From the NCBI GenBank assembly GCA_024542985.1, contig JAMXCX010000007.1, forward strand, positions 1 through 51,380: DNA of 51,380 nt. Reading direction: 5' to 3'. A program made the translations under genes and the position numbers. Shown here one piece after another: positions 23,720-32,964 of this stretch (position 1 is its first letter; each line of letters opens with the position of its first letter). Source of the stretch: Candidatus Omnitrophota bacterium (GTDB lineage Bacteria > Omnitrophota > Gorgyraeia > Duberdicusellales > 4484-171). The notes beneath the pieces are model-generated. The model had not been told where the DNA came from. It made no database searches and saw only the letters and a program-made list of their open reading frames with translations.

Positions 23720-25604
23720 TACTTTCAAAATCTACACTCATAAAGAAGTAAAGTTAGAAGATACCCTGGATAGGATTACGTCTTTGGGCTATCGTCGAGC
23801 TGATGAGACCGCTGAAGAAGGGGATTTTTCTCTCCGAGGGGATACTTTGGAGATTTTCCCGGTAAATTTCAATTTTCCTTTAAGGATAGAATGGGAATTC
23901 GAAACTGTCAAAAAGATATACAGCTTTGATAAAACTCTTAACAAGAAGATAATCGATTACGATTTGCTTATTATTATACCTTATGATAAAAACGCTAGGC
24001 GTTATTCATCGGAAGACCTACCTCTGGATGTGGTCTTACGGATAGAAAAAGGAGATTACGTAGTACATAGCCGTTATGGGGTGGGCAGATTTTTAGGGGT
24101 GAAAAAGTTAAGAGCAAAAGGAAAAGAAGGCTATTATTTTGAGATAGAGTATGCTAATAGCGACAAGCTCTATGTTGCCAAGGAAGAAGCGCATCTTGTT
24201 CAGAAATATGCTAATTTTAGCGCAAAAAGACCCCGCTTATCACGCCTGGGGTCAAAAGAATGGACTAAGATAAAAGAAAGGGTAGAGCAAGGCATTAGAG
24301 CCTTTGCTCTCGAGATTTTAAGAATGCAAGCCCAAAGAAAAATAATAGGCGGGTTTAAATATTCGAAAGACGGCCAGTGGCAGAGGAAATTTGAAGAGAG
24401 TTTCCTCTATGAGGAGACAGATGACCAGCTTAAAGCTATCCGGGATGTTAAGAATGATATGGAATATTCCGGCTGCATGGATAGGATTATTTGCGGAGAC
24501 GTTGGGTATGGTAAAACTGAAGTAGCAATGCGGGCCGCATTTAAATGCGTGGTAAACCATAAACAAGTTGCGTTTTTGGTGCCGACTACGATTCTCGCCT
24601 ACCAGCACTATGCAAATTTATCAAAAAGACTTGAAAATTTCCCTTTTTATGTGGAAATGCTTTCACGTTTTCGCAGGCCCGCAGAACAAAAAGAAATTTT
24701 AAAAAAATTAAAGGAAGGAAAAGTCGATATTATAGTGGGGACACATCGCCTTTTATCCGGAGATGTTAATTTCAAGGATTTAGGACTATTGATTATTGAT
24801 GAAGAACAGAGGTTCGGTGTTGTGCATAAGGAAAAAATAAAAAAATTTAAAGTAGGTATAGATATTTTATCTTTGTCAGCTACTCCTATACCGCGTACAC
24901 TTTATATGAGTTTAATCGGGATGAAAGCAATATCCGTAATAAGGACACCTCCGAAGCAGCGTCAGGCCATTAAAACTAAAATTATGCAATTTGACAGTAG
25001 TATTTTAGGTCAGGCAATCACAAGAGAGCTAGATAGGGGAGGGCAAGTTTTTTTTATTCATAATCGTATAGAGACTATCGGCAGGATAGGTCAGTGGTTA
25101 AAAAAAATTTTACCGCAAGGAGTTGAAATAGGAATTATACACGGCCGGCTGGCAACTCAGGATATGGAAAAAGTTATGCTTGATTTTATTAATAAAAGAA
25201 TTCGCTGCTTGCTTTCAACGGCTATTGTTGAATCAGGAATAGATATACCGGCAGCCAATACTATAATTATCGATAATGCCCATAGGTTTGGGTTAGCGGA
25301 TTTACATCAATTAAGAGGAAGGGTGGGCAGGCTCAACGTGCAGGCATTTGCTTATCTGTTAGTTCCGGATTTAGAAAAAGTTTCTTCGGATGTGAGAAAC
25401 CGTTTGCGGATGATTGAAGAATTTTCGCACTTAGGAGCAGGCTTTGAGGTGGCAATGAGTGATTTAGAGCTAAGAGGCGCAGGAAATATCCTAGGTAAAG
25501 AGCAGCATGGTTTTATCTGGATGGTTGGTTTCGATTTGTATTGCCGACTTCTTAAAAAAGAGATAGAATATCTGCGACAAACCTTTAAAATAGAATCCGG
25601 CTAA
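23712..25604 (+). CDS. Shortened Mfd-like transcription-repair translocase
   Basis: A 630-residue relative of Mfd (full length about 1150). A fragment of the N-terminal UvrB-like module remains (EEGDFSLRGDTLEIFP, 35-50). The RNA-polymerase-interacting CarD-like domain follows directly (about 112-168, with VVHSRYGVGRF). The RecG-type motor is complete: Walker A GDVGYGKTE (262-270), DEEQ (363-366), SATPIPRT and the TRG motif HQLRGRVGR. Absent are the UvrA-binding domain and the C-terminal autoinhibitory domain. GTG 23712 overlaps secDF by 8 nt. It could displace stalled RNA polymerase but probably cannot recruit UvrA. Confidence 0.88.
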   Translation: MFDTFKIYTHKEVKLEDTLDRITSLGYRRADETAEEGDFSLRGDTLEIFPVNFNFPLRIEWEFETVKKIYSFDKTLNKKIIDYDLLIIIPYDKNARRYSSEDLPLDVVLRIEKGDYVVHSRYGVGRFLGVKKLRAKGKEGYYFEIEYANSDKLYVAKEEAHLVQKYANFSAKRPRLSRLGSKEWTKIKERVEQGIRAFALEILRMQAQRKIIGGFKYSKDGQWQRKFEESFLYEETDDQLKAIRDVKNDMEYSGCMDRIICGDVGYGKTEVAMRAAFKCVVNHKQVAFLVPTTILAYQHYANLSKRLENFPFYVEMLSRFRRPAEQKEILKKLKEGKVDIIVGTHRLLSGDVNFKDLGLLIIDEEQRFGVVHKEKIKKFKVGIDILSLSATPIPRTLYMSLIGMKAISVIRTPPKQRQAIKTKIMQFDSSILGQAITRELDRGGQVFFIHNRIETIGRIGQWLKKILPQGVEIGIIHGRLATQDMEKVMLDFINKRIRCLLSTAIVESGIDIPAANTIIIDNAHRFGLADLHQLRGRVGRLNVQAFAYLLVPDLEKVSSDVRNRLRMIEEFSHLGAGFEVAMSDLELRGAGNILGKEQHGFIWMVGFDLYCRLLKKEIEYLRQTFKIESG

Positions 25605-25750
25605 TAAATCTCTCAATTAAATTAGGGACACATCCTATTTTTAGGACTGAAAGTGGAGCGGTTTTATAGTTATATATTCTGCGAATTTGATATCTGGTAA
25701 TTTTCCAATCTTAAAAATATGATGCGCCCCTATTAAAGAGGTATAGCAAG

Positions 25751-26725
25751 ATGGAGAAATCGAAAAACACAAAAGTAAAGTATATTTTCCGGCGTGATAG
25801 AATTATCATTTTAGGCTTCCGGCTTTTTAGAAGGCTGGCAGTTTTAAATTTTTGTTTTGCTACTCTAATTTTTATCGAGACCGGACAGGCTGAAGATATA
25901 GCCAGAATCGTTGTTACGGTAAATGATCAGGTTATCACTAATCGTGATTTAGATGACTATTGTAAAATTCTAGAAGTCATTCCGGTTGATGAACGGGGAA
26001 AACTTTCTTGCCGGAATGAAGAGTATAAGAGGGCGGCGCTATCGCGATTGATAGAAGATAAACTTATTCTTGATGAGGCAAAGAGAGAAGAAATCCGCAT
26101 TCCTCATTCTTGGATAGATGATAAGCTTAATAATATGATTTCTGTTTATCCATCACGCGAAGATTTTGAAAAATCTTTATTGAAGAGGGATTTAACTGTT
26201 ACCAGAGTGAAAGAAAAAATTAAGGAGCAATACCTTACGCGGACAGTTATTGACAGATATGTTAAGTCATTTATCGGCGTATCTCCGCAGGCGATAAGCA
26301 GTTACTACCTTACCAATAGAGAAAAATTCTATTCTTCGGCAAAGTATATTTTTTATATAGCAAAATCGAAGCAAAAAGATGACTTAGAAAAAATTGCCTA
26401 CTTGATTAAAGAAAAAGGTATTGTTAGAGTTCAGGAGTCCTACCGAAGTATTTTATCGAAAATCGAATCCACCGATAGTGAATTAAGGGAAGAAATAAGT
26501 AAAATTTTTAAGGGCTTAGCTGTTGGTGGATACAAGATAGAAAAATCCGGAGGCATATATTATCTGATATATTTGGAGGAATTATTTCCTCCGAGACAGC
26601 TTACTTTGAGTGAGGCAAAAGAACAGGTGTATTCACACTTATGGACAGAGGAATTCAGAAAGAGGTTCAATGAGTGGGTGGAGGAGTTAAAGAAAAAGGC
26701 AGTGATAAAAGTCTATTATGAATAG
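25751..26725 (+). CDS. SurA-like periplasmic chaperone
   Basis: A 324-residue exported protein. A hydrophobic segment (about 30-48, LNFCFATLIFIETGQA) acts as signal peptide or anchor. It is followed by the SurA N-terminal pattern IVVTVNDQVITNRDLDDYC and LSRLIEDKLILDEAKRE. The later region holds a degenerate parvulin-like segment rather than an intact PPIase. This fits an outer-membrane-protein chaperone. AGAGG at 25737-25741 supports ATG 25751, which leaves a long basic N-terminus. It overlaps pdxA by 8 nt; the surA-pdxA-rsmA order also occurs in proteobacteria. Confidence 0.82.
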   Translation: MEKSKNTKVKYIFRRDRIIILGFRLFRRLAVLNFCFATLIFIETGQAEDIARIVVTVNDQVITNRDLDDYCKILEVIPVDERGKLSCRNEEYKRAALSRLIEDKLILDEAKREEIRIPHSWIDDKLNNMISVYPSREDFEKSLLKRDLTVTRVKEKIKEQYLTRTVIDRYVKSFIGVSPQAISSYYLTNREKFYSSAKYIFYIAKSKQKDDLEKIAYLIKEKGIVRVQESYRSILSKIESTDSELREEISKIFKGLAVGGYKIEKSGGIYYLIYLEELFPPRQLTLSEAKEQVYSHLWTEEFRKRFNEWVEELKKKAVIKVYYE

Positions 26726-27647
26726 GAAAAATATTATTATCACATCAGGCGACCCGTCCGGCTGCGGCCCGATAATCATTTTAAAAGCAATTGAGCAGTT
26801 CCATCCGAAAAATATCAATTTTTTTGTGGTAGGTGATAAAGCTGTTTTTGAAAAGTTAGGGGATTATAAAAAACTAAAACACCAAATTAATTTGATTGAT
26901 GCCGATACCAGGGGCATTAAAAGGTTGAAAAAGGGCCGGGTTTCAAAGCTAGGAGGGTATGCCGGCTTAAATTACCTTAAACGCGCCTTGAAGATAATGG
27001 AAGAAAAGAATATAAAACACTTGGTTACAGCCCCTTTATCTAAAGAAGCCTCACGGCTTGTGTGCAAGGATTTTATCGGCCATACCGAATACTTGGCTAG
27101 TTATTTTAAAGTCAGAAGAGTAGCCATGATGATGACATCGAATTCAATAAAAACAATACTGCTAACTCGGCATATACCTTTACGCAAGGTACCTTCTGCT
27201 TTATGCAAAGAAGAAATTAATAATACTGTTTCTTTGGTGTATTCTTCGTTAAAGAGACAATTTAAAATTAAAAATCCCAAAATTGTTTTAGCTTCTGTAA
27301 ATCCTCATGCCGGAGTAAATACTTTTCTCGAGCGAGAAGAGAAAAAGCTCCTAGAGGCTACTCTTGAATTCAGAAAGAATATTTATGGCCCCTATCCCGC
27401 CGATACGCTATTCACCAAAGAAAATTTAAAAAAATATAACTGTATTATTTGTGCTTATCACGATCAGGCTATGATTCCATTTAAATTACTAGCTTTGCGC
27501 CGGGGGGTAAATCTCACCTTAGGCCTGCCTATCATAAGGACTTCTCCTGCTCACGGAGTAGCCTATGATGCAATGAAGAAAGGCAATGCGCCTTTTCATT
27601 CATCCATGCTGGCAGCAATAAAACTAGCTTTACAGTTATCTCCATGA
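26718..27647 (+). CDS. pdxA: 4-hydroxythreonine-4-phosphate dehydrogenase
   Basis: NAD-dependent oxidation in the DXP-dependent route to pyridoxal phosphate. Family blocks are ITSGDPSGCGP at the N-terminus, FIGHTEYLA (metal-binding His), LASVNPHAG, AYHDQAMIP and RTSPAHGVAYD. The 309-residue length is normal. It overlaps its neighbours by 8 nt and 4 nt, so it sits in one operon with the SurA-like gene and rsmA. Confidence 0.95.
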   Translation: MNRKNIIITSGDPSGCGPIIILKAIEQFHPKNINFFVVGDKAVFEKLGDYKKLKHQINLIDADTRGIKRLKKGRVSKLGGYAGLNYLKRALKIMEEKNIKHLVTAPLSKEASRLVCKDFIGHTEYLASYFKVRRVAMMMTSNSIKTILLTRHIPLRKVPSALCKEEINNTVSLVYSSLKRQFKIKNPKIVLASVNPHAGVNTFLEREEKKLLEATLEFRKNIYGPYPADTLFTKENLKKYNCIICAYHDQAMIPFKLLALRRGVNLTLGLPIIRTSPAHGVAYDAMKKGNAPFHSSMLAAIKLALQLSP

Positions 27648-28411
27648 GACAAAAACGCTCTTTAGGCCAGGTATTTTTAAAAGACAAGAAATACATAGCA
27701 AAAATTTTAGATTCTCTTGATATTAGCGGAAAAAATGTTTTAGAGATTGGGCCGGGCCAAGGAGAAATAAGCGCTGCGATATCTGAGAAGGCAAAGTTCC
27801 TTTGGTGTGTTGAAATTGATTGCCGTTTTTACAATTATTTGGAAAATAAATTTCGTCAAAAATCCAATGTCAAAATAATTAACAATGATATCCTAAAATT
27901 TCCCTTTTCGCAAATAGCAAAAAAAACAGTTGTCTTCGGCAATGTTCCTTACCATATAAGCAGCCGTCTCATAAAATATCTTATTGAGAATAGAAAATTT
28001 ATTGACAAGATTTATCTTACTTTCCAGAAAGAGTTTGCCCAGAAACTACTAGCTCAACCTTCCAGCAAACAATATAATTTTATAAGCTGCTATACCCAGT
28101 ATTACGTAAAGATAAAAAAACTTTTTGACATTCCGGCAGTTTCATTTCAGCCAGTTCCCAAAATTGACTCATCTTTTATTAGGATAGATTTCTATCGCAA
28201 TGGGCCTCATAAAGCAAAAAATGAAGAGTTTCTTTTTAAGATTATCCACAAAGCATTTTCTAACCGCAGAAAAAAAGTCATCAATTCTTTATCAGTACCC
28301 GTTGATATTTTGTCGAAGTTTAAAATAAATCGCGATTTAAGAGCCCAAGATTTGTCTTTAGAACAATACATTTTACTAGCTAATGAGCTTTACCCCACCT
28401 ATTCTTTTTGA
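27644..28411 (+). CDS. rsmA: 16S rRNA dimethyladenosine methyltransferase
   Basis: KsgA family; dimethylates the two adjacent adenines near the 3' end of 16S rRNA. The N-terminal KRSLGQVFLKD, SAM motif EIGPGQGEI (34-42), NDIL and the catalytic N100-V-P-Y-H are intact. C-terminal FSNRRKKVINSL is also typical. 255 residues. It overlaps pdxA by 4 nt (ATGA). Confidence 0.95.
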   Translation: MRQKRSLGQVFLKDKKYIAKILDSLDISGKNVLEIGPGQGEISAAISEKAKFLWCVEIDCRFYNYLENKFRQKSNVKIINNDILKFPFSQIAKKTVVFGNVPYHISSRLIKYLIENRKFIDKIYLTFQKEFAQKLLAQPSSKQYNFISCYTQYYVKIKKLFDIPAVSFQPVPKIDSSFIRIDFYRNGPHKAKNEEFLFKIIHKAFSNRRKKVINSLSVPVDILSKFKINRDLRAQDLSLEQYILLANELYPTYSF

Positions 28412-28490
28412 TATAATTTCTTAGTTACTTTAATCTGTCTCAAAGGCGTCGAAAAAGCTATCTGGCGAGTATAATGATGAGGAGGACTGC

Positions 28491-30005
28491 ATGGCAAATA
28501 ACTCTTTAGCGCATCACCGGCCGCAGTGGAAAACTCATATTGGCTTTGTCCTGGCAGCAGTCGGTTCAGCTATAGGCTTGGGAAATATCTGGCGTTTTTC
28601 TTACCTTTGTTATAAAAACGGGGGGGGAGCTTTTCTTGTTCCTTACCTGATAGCTCTTTTTGTAGTCGGGATTCCTCTAATGATTCTAGAAATCGGCTTA
28701 GGTCATAAGATGCGGGGTTCTGCGCCGGCTAGTTTTGCCAGCATATCAAAGAGGTGGGAGTGGCTCGGCTGGTGGCAAATAATATTTGTTATGTTTGGGA
28801 TAGTTCTTTATTACTCAGTGATTATTTCCTGGTGCCTGAGTTTCTTTTTTCTTTCTTTTAATTTAGGTTGGACTCAAGATACCAATACTTTCTTTTTTCA
28901 AAAATTTCTTATGGTAAGTAAGGGCCCGTTTAGTATAGGCGACCTGAGGACTCCTATTGTTTTTTCGCTTTTACTGGTCTGGCTTTTTAATTGGGTTATT
29001 GTATTTAATGGGGTTCAAAAAGGCCTTGAGAGGGCTAATAAGATTTTCATGCCCCTTTTATTTGCCTTAATTGCAGTAATAGTTTTTTGGAGTTTGAGGT
29101 TACCGGGGGCAAAAGAAGGCATACTCCTCTATTTAAAGCCCGATTTTAGCCGTCTTTCTGACGTTAAAGTCTGGATGGATGCTTTCAGCCAGATATTTTT
29201 TACTTTAAGTTTAGGTTTTGGCATAATGATTGCTTACGCATCTTATCTTCCTAAAAAAAGCTCAATCGTAAGAGATTCGCTCACGATTAGCGGGATAAAC
29301 TGCTTATTTTCTTTATTTGCCGGCCTGGGTGTGTTTGCTGTTTTAGGCTATATGGCAAAGACTACCGGGCAGCCAATAAATAAGGTTGTAACTGAGTCCA
29401 TAGGTTTAGCCTTTGTAGCTTTCCCCAAAGCAATAAGCCTTCTACCGGCATTTTCAAAGTTTTTCGGGGCTTTATTTTTTGGGAGTCTGGTCATCGCCGG
29501 ATTATCTTCCTCGATATCAATAATTGAGGCTTTTACTTCAGGTATAGTTGATAAGTTTCATTATTCACGAAAGGCAGTAGTTTCTGTTCTGTCAATTTTC
29601 GGTTTTGTGGGGGGGATGATTTTTGCGACTCAATCCGGACTGTACTGGCTAGATATAGTTGACCATTTTCTTACCCAGTATGGCCTGGTTATTGCGGCAA
29701 TTCTTGAATGTTTTCTGGTTGGCTGGATTTACAAAGCGTCTAAATTAAGAGAACACATAAATCGATACAGTGTTGGGAAGTTAAAAGGGTGGTGGTGTCT
29801 TTGTATAAAGGTAATAGCGCCTCTAGTATTGGTTATGATTCTTGCATCTTCGTTGATAAATGAATTCTCAAAGCCTTATGGCGGGTATTCAAGGCTGGCA
29901 ATAATTTTAATCGGCAGAGACTGGCTTATTTACACTTTGTTTTTTGCGCTTTTAGTTGCTTCTTATCCTTGGCGAATAGAGCCTAAAGAGAGAATGCTTA
30001 CCTAA
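28491..30005 (+). CDS. Sodium-dependent transporter, NSS/SNF family
   Basis: LeuT-fold Na+ symporter of amino acids or related solutes in the inner membrane. The N-terminal signature WKTHIGFVLAAVGSAIGLGN and IWRFSYLCYKNGGGAFLVPY marks the unwound helix 1 that binds Na+ and substrate. About 11-12 helices are visible in 504 residues. GAGGAGGA precedes ATG 28491. Substrate is unknown. A TATAAT at 28470-28475 suggests a local promoter, though its -35 is weak. Confidence 0.92.
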   Translation: MANNSLAHHRPQWKTHIGFVLAAVGSAIGLGNIWRFSYLCYKNGGGAFLVPYLIALFVVGIPLMILEIGLGHKMRGSAPASFASISKRWEWLGWWQIIFVMFGIVLYYSVIISWCLSFFFLSFNLGWTQDTNTFFFQKFLMVSKGPFSIGDLRTPIVFSLLLVWLFNWVIVFNGVQKGLERANKIFMPLLFALIAVIVFWSLRLPGAKEGILLYLKPDFSRLSDVKVWMDAFSQIFFTLSLGFGIMIAYASYLPKKSSIVRDSLTISGINCLFSLFAGLGVFAVLGYMAKTTGQPINKVVTESIGLAFVAFPKAISLLPAFSKFFGALFFGSLVIAGLSSSISIIEAFTSGIVDKFHYSRKAVVSVLSIFGFVGGMIFATQSGLYWLDIVDHFLTQYGLVIAAILECFLVGWIYKASKLREHINRYSVGKLKGWWCLCIKVIAPLVLVMILASSLINEFSKPYGGYSRLAIILIGRDWLIYTLFFALLVASYPWRIEPKERMLT

Positions 30006-30013
30006 ATAACTTT

Positions 30014-30919
30014 TTGGAAAATATGAATTCTATACAAAAAAGAAATTCTTTTATAGCCCTAGTTTTAATTGTTTGCTTTGCGGGTTTAACCCTATATTCT
30101 TCTGTTAGATTAGCCAATATTCACCGCAGAATAAAATTATTTAACGATTTAGAAAAAAAGATAAATCTCGAATTCGCGAATCTCGACATAAATCTTTCTT
30201 TTTTTATAAAAGATTTAAAGTTTCCGGGGTTAGATATATCATATCGTTCCCAGGAGCGCTTCCCCGGAGCAAGTCTAATAAAATTGCCTATACTGGCAGT
30301 TGTTTTTGAAGCAGTGGCTGATAAAAAAATTTCCCTGGATAATAAAGTGATTATAAAAAAAAGGGATATTTTCGGTGGTTCCGGAGAGCTTAAAAGCAGG
30401 GAATTACCTTGTGAAGTAAGCATAAAAGAACTCTTGAAACTCATGATTTCTGCAAGTGATAATACAGCTACAAATAAGATAGTAAGTATTTTGAGCTTTA
30501 AATACATAAATGCTAAATTTAAAGAATTAGGCTTAAACAACACTATCTTGGCAAGAAGGATGATGGATTTTAAAAAACGGAGGAAAGGAATTGAAAATTA
30601 TATAAGTAGCTACGATATCGTTTTGGTTTTAGAGAAAATTTACAAGAAGAAGCTCGTTAATGAAGAACTATCTAACTTGGCACTTTCTTTTTTAACAAGG
30701 CAGAAGGTTAATGACCGCATACCGCTTTATTTACCGAAGGAAGTATCAGTCGCTCACAAAACCGGGTTAGAACGCGGGGTTGTTCATGATGCCGGTATTG
30801 TTTTTACGCCTAAATCTGACTATATAATTTGTGTTTTAGTCAAAGATGCAAAAAGCTATAAGCAGGCAAAAAAAATCATTGCTCAAGTCTCGTTGTTGAC
30901 ATATAATTTATATCAATAG
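30014..30919 (+). CDS. Class A beta-lactamase-like serine hydrolase
   Basis: Membrane-anchored (helix about 12-30) penicillin-recognising fold. The three catalytic motifs are present: S87-L-I-K90, S148-D149-N150 and K249-T250-G251. The ExxLN omega-loop Glu used for deacylation is not evident; RRMMDF stands in its place. It therefore looks more like a transpeptidase- or esterase-type relative than a true antibiotic-hydrolysing enzyme. TTG 30014 or ATG 30023 may be the start (the numbering above uses TTG). It follows the symporter after 8 nt. Confidence 0.8.
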   Translation: MENMNSIQKRNSFIALVLIVCFAGLTLYSSVRLANIHRRIKLFNDLEKKINLEFANLDINLSFFIKDLKFPGLDISYRSQERFPGASLIKLPILAVVFEAVADKKISLDNKVIIKKRDIFGGSGELKSRELPCEVSIKELLKLMISASDNTATNKIVSILSFKYINAKFKELGLNNTILARRMMDFKKRRKGIENYISSYDIVLVLEKIYKKKLVNEELSNLALSFLTRQKVNDRIPLYLPKEVSVAHKTGLERGVVHDAGIVFTPKSDYIICVLVKDAKSYKQAKKIIAQVSLLTYNLYQ

Positions 30920-30951
30920 ATTAGATTATTTTGTTGTATTAGATATTCTCG

Positions 30952-31254
30952 ATGTTTGTAGCCAGCAATTTTTTATTTTCTCTAGCGAAAATTTTACATA
31001 TCATTTTCACTGTTTTTTATTGGCTCATTCTAATCAGGGCCTTAATAAGCTGGGTGAACCCCGACCCTTCTAACGCAATAGTGCGTTTTCTGTTTGTTGT
31101 TACAGAACCGGTTCTTTATCCTATAAGAAAGCTGTTTTTATCGCGTTTTCATATAGGAGTTGATATTTCACCCATAATCGCGTTTCTGATAATTAAGTTT
31201 TTAGGTTATTTTGTGGTTAGCAGCCTACTTGAAGCAGCCGATAGGTTGAGGTAA
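30952..31254 (+). CDS. YggT family membrane protein
   Basis: A 100-residue protein with two to three membrane helices. The hallmark is SWVNPDPSNAIVRFL followed by TEPVLYPIRKLF. YggT proteins are linked to cell-division and osmotic functions, but the biochemical role is unsettled. It is followed after 2 nt by the TrkA-C protein, part of a set of ion-related genes. Confidence 0.9.
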   Translation: MFVASNFLFSLAKILHIIFTVFYWLILIRALISWVNPDPSNAIVRFLFVVTEPVLYPIRKLFLSRFHIGVDISPIIAFLIIKFLGYFVVSSLLEAADRLR

Positions 31255-31256
31255 TA

Positions 31257-31931
31257 ATGACAATAGTAGCAGCAATTATCCCGGTAATAATAATAGTTGT
31301 TATTTTCTTTTTTATTGTACGAGTGGCAACGGTAGTTTTAAAACTAACCGGTATAGATGCTCAAACAGCTCGTTTTCAGGCCATCTCAGCTTTTACAGGT
31401 ACTGGTTTTACCACTAAGGAAGCCGAAACTATTTTAGAGGATAAAATCAGGAGAAAGACTATAGTTGTCCTTATGATTTTAGGTAAGGTAGGTATAGTTT
31501 CTGTAATCACTACTTTATTCCTTTCTTTTGGTAAAGACAATCTAAGTGCTGATTTGTATAAAGCGGTAGTCATATTAGCTATTATTTTTATCCTTCATAA
31601 GATCACTTCTTTGAAAGGGTTTTCAATAGCTTTGAATAAGTTTATCGAGAAGAGAATAGTAGCGAGGGGTATTATAAAACAAAAAGTTCTGGAAGAGCTT
31701 TTTCATCTTCCTAAAGGATACGGTTTGGCTCAGCTTACAATTACTCGCCGGAGCAAAGAAAACGGTCGCAGTCTGGCAGAGGCAGGATTTAGCGGTAAGG
31801 ATATTTTAGTTTTATCAATCGCGAGAAAGGATAAAATGATTTCTTTCCCTCATGCCGGCGATATCATCAAGGAAGGTGACAGGCTACTGTGTTATGGACT
31901 TATAGAGAATATTAAATTATACGCGCCTTAA
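31257..31931 (+). CDS. Membrane protein with TrkA C-terminal (RCK_C) domain
   Basis: A 224-residue protein with one N-terminal helix (4-24) and the segment FQAISAFTGTGFTTKEAE. Two further helices (about 68-90, 100-118) and a C-terminal RCK_C domain (about 145-224, DRLLCYG near the end) follow. RCK_C domains bind cations or nucleotides such as cyclic di-AMP and gate K+ channels or transporters. There is no pore domain here, so a regulatory role is inferred. Confidence 0.82.
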   Translation: MTIVAAIIPVIIIVVIFFFIVRVATVVLKLTGIDAQTARFQAISAFTGTGFTTKEAETILEDKIRRKTIVVLMILGKVGIVSVITTLFLSFGKDNLSADLYKAVVILAIIFILHKITSLKGFSIALNKFIEKRIVARGIIKQKVLEELFHLPKGYGLAQLTITRRSKENGRSLAEAGFSGKDILVLSIARKDKMISFPHAGDIIKEGDRLLCYGLIENIKLYAP

Positions 31932-31957
31932 ATGGAAGCCGTTAATTTGCGAAGAAG

Positions 31958-31985
31958 TTGAGCAAAAATCAGAATTGAGTAATAT
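31958..31985 (+). promoter_or_regulatory. Possible promoter of the PTS IIA gene
   Basis: TTGAGC (31958-31963), 16-bp spacer, TAATAT (31980-31985). It is followed by AAGGAGAAA and ATG 32011. Confidence 0.4.
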
Positions 31986-32010
31986 ACTTAAAAGATAAGG
32001 AGAAAATACC

Positions 32011-32469
32011 ATGCTGGTTTCAAATTATTTGAAAGAAAATTTTTGTATTATGGATTTAAAATCCTCGGACAAAGCTGGTGCCATCAAGGAAATTGCCGAG
32101 AGTTTATCTTCGACAGATAAACTCTTGAATAAAGAAGAATTTATCCAGGATGTTTTAGAGCGGGAAAACCTTGGCTCGACCGGTATCGGCAGCAATGTTG
32201 CTATTCCTCATGCAAGAACCACTGCCGTTAAGGGCTTCGTTGTTGGTTTTGGCAGATCAAAATCAGGAATTGATTTTAAATCCTTGGATGGAGAGAAAGT
32301 AAATCTTATTTTTCTTATGGGGGCTGATCCCGGTGAGTTGAACCTTTACCTGAGAATTCTAGCGGAGTTATCTAAATTACTCATGAATAGTTCGTTTCGG
32401 CAGGCTCTTTTGGCCGATAATACCGCGCGGGAGGTAATTGATACAATAAGAAAGTTTGAGAAAGGCTAG
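32011..32469 (+). CDS. PTS EIIA-type-2 (PtsN-like) regulatory protein
   Basis: A 152-residue fructose/nitrogen-type EIIA domain. The phospho-accepting H67 lies in VAIPHAR, preceded by GSTGIGSN. There is no sugar permease nearby. It is followed by a CBS protein and a cation/proton antiporter, so it fits the regulatory PtsN class, which controls K+ and other ion transport in proteobacteria; that role is inferred from context. Confidence 0.88.
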   Translation: MLVSNYLKENFCIMDLKSSDKAGAIKEIAESLSSTDKLLNKEEFIQDVLERENLGSTGIGSNVAIPHARTTAVKGFVVGFGRSKSGIDFKSLDGEKVNLIFLMGADPGELNLYLRILAELSKLLMNSSFRQALLADNTAREVIDTIRKFEKG

Positions 32470-32953
32470 ATTTTTAGATTTTAAAACAATGAAGGTAATC
32501 GAAGCTACGGTAACAGATATAATTACTGTTAAGCGTTCCTCATCTTTGAGGAGTGTCCTAAACAAGTTTAAGAATTTTCATATCCACCCGTTAATTCCGG
32601 TCGTTGATGATCAAAATTGCCTTATCGGTATTGTTTATCCGGAAAATTTGCTGGATTTACTTCGGCCTCAACACGCCAAGCTTTTCAGAAATATTCCTTT
32701 TCTGGATATAGATGAAGACACCTTTGATTTAGATTCTGTGCCTTTAATGGGTGAGCTGATAATTGTTGACGATATTATGACCACTAATTTCATTACTATT
32801 ATGGCAGATGATTCTCTCCAGGAAGCTTATAAATCTATGCGTTTGCATAAGAAAGAACAGCTGGCAGTTGTGGATAGCGAAGGTAAAATTGTAGGAACCT
32901 TAGGGATTTTTGATATAATCTGGAAAATGTTTAAAGAAAAAGAAATTGTCTAA
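32456..32953 (+). CDS. CBS-pair protein
   Basis: Up to 165 residues made almost entirely of two CBS motifs (about 15-70 and 105-160, with DDIMTTNFITIM and EGKIVGTLGIFDI). CBS pairs bind adenine nucleotides and regulate partners such as transporters. TTG 32456 overlaps the PTS gene by 14 nt; ATG 32489 is an alternative start that gives 154 residues and loses nothing conserved. It probably regulates the antiporter 11 nt downstream. Confidence 0.8.
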   Translation: MRKARFLDFKTMKVIEATVTDIITVKRSSSLRSVLNKFKNFHIHPLIPVVDDQNCLIGIVYPENLLDLLRPQHAKLFRNIPFLDIDEDTFDLDSVPLMGELIIVDDIMTTNFITIMADDSLQEAYKSMRLHKKEQLAVVDSEGKIVGTLGIFDIIWKMFKEKEIV

Positions 32954-32964
32954 TTGCATTCTCA

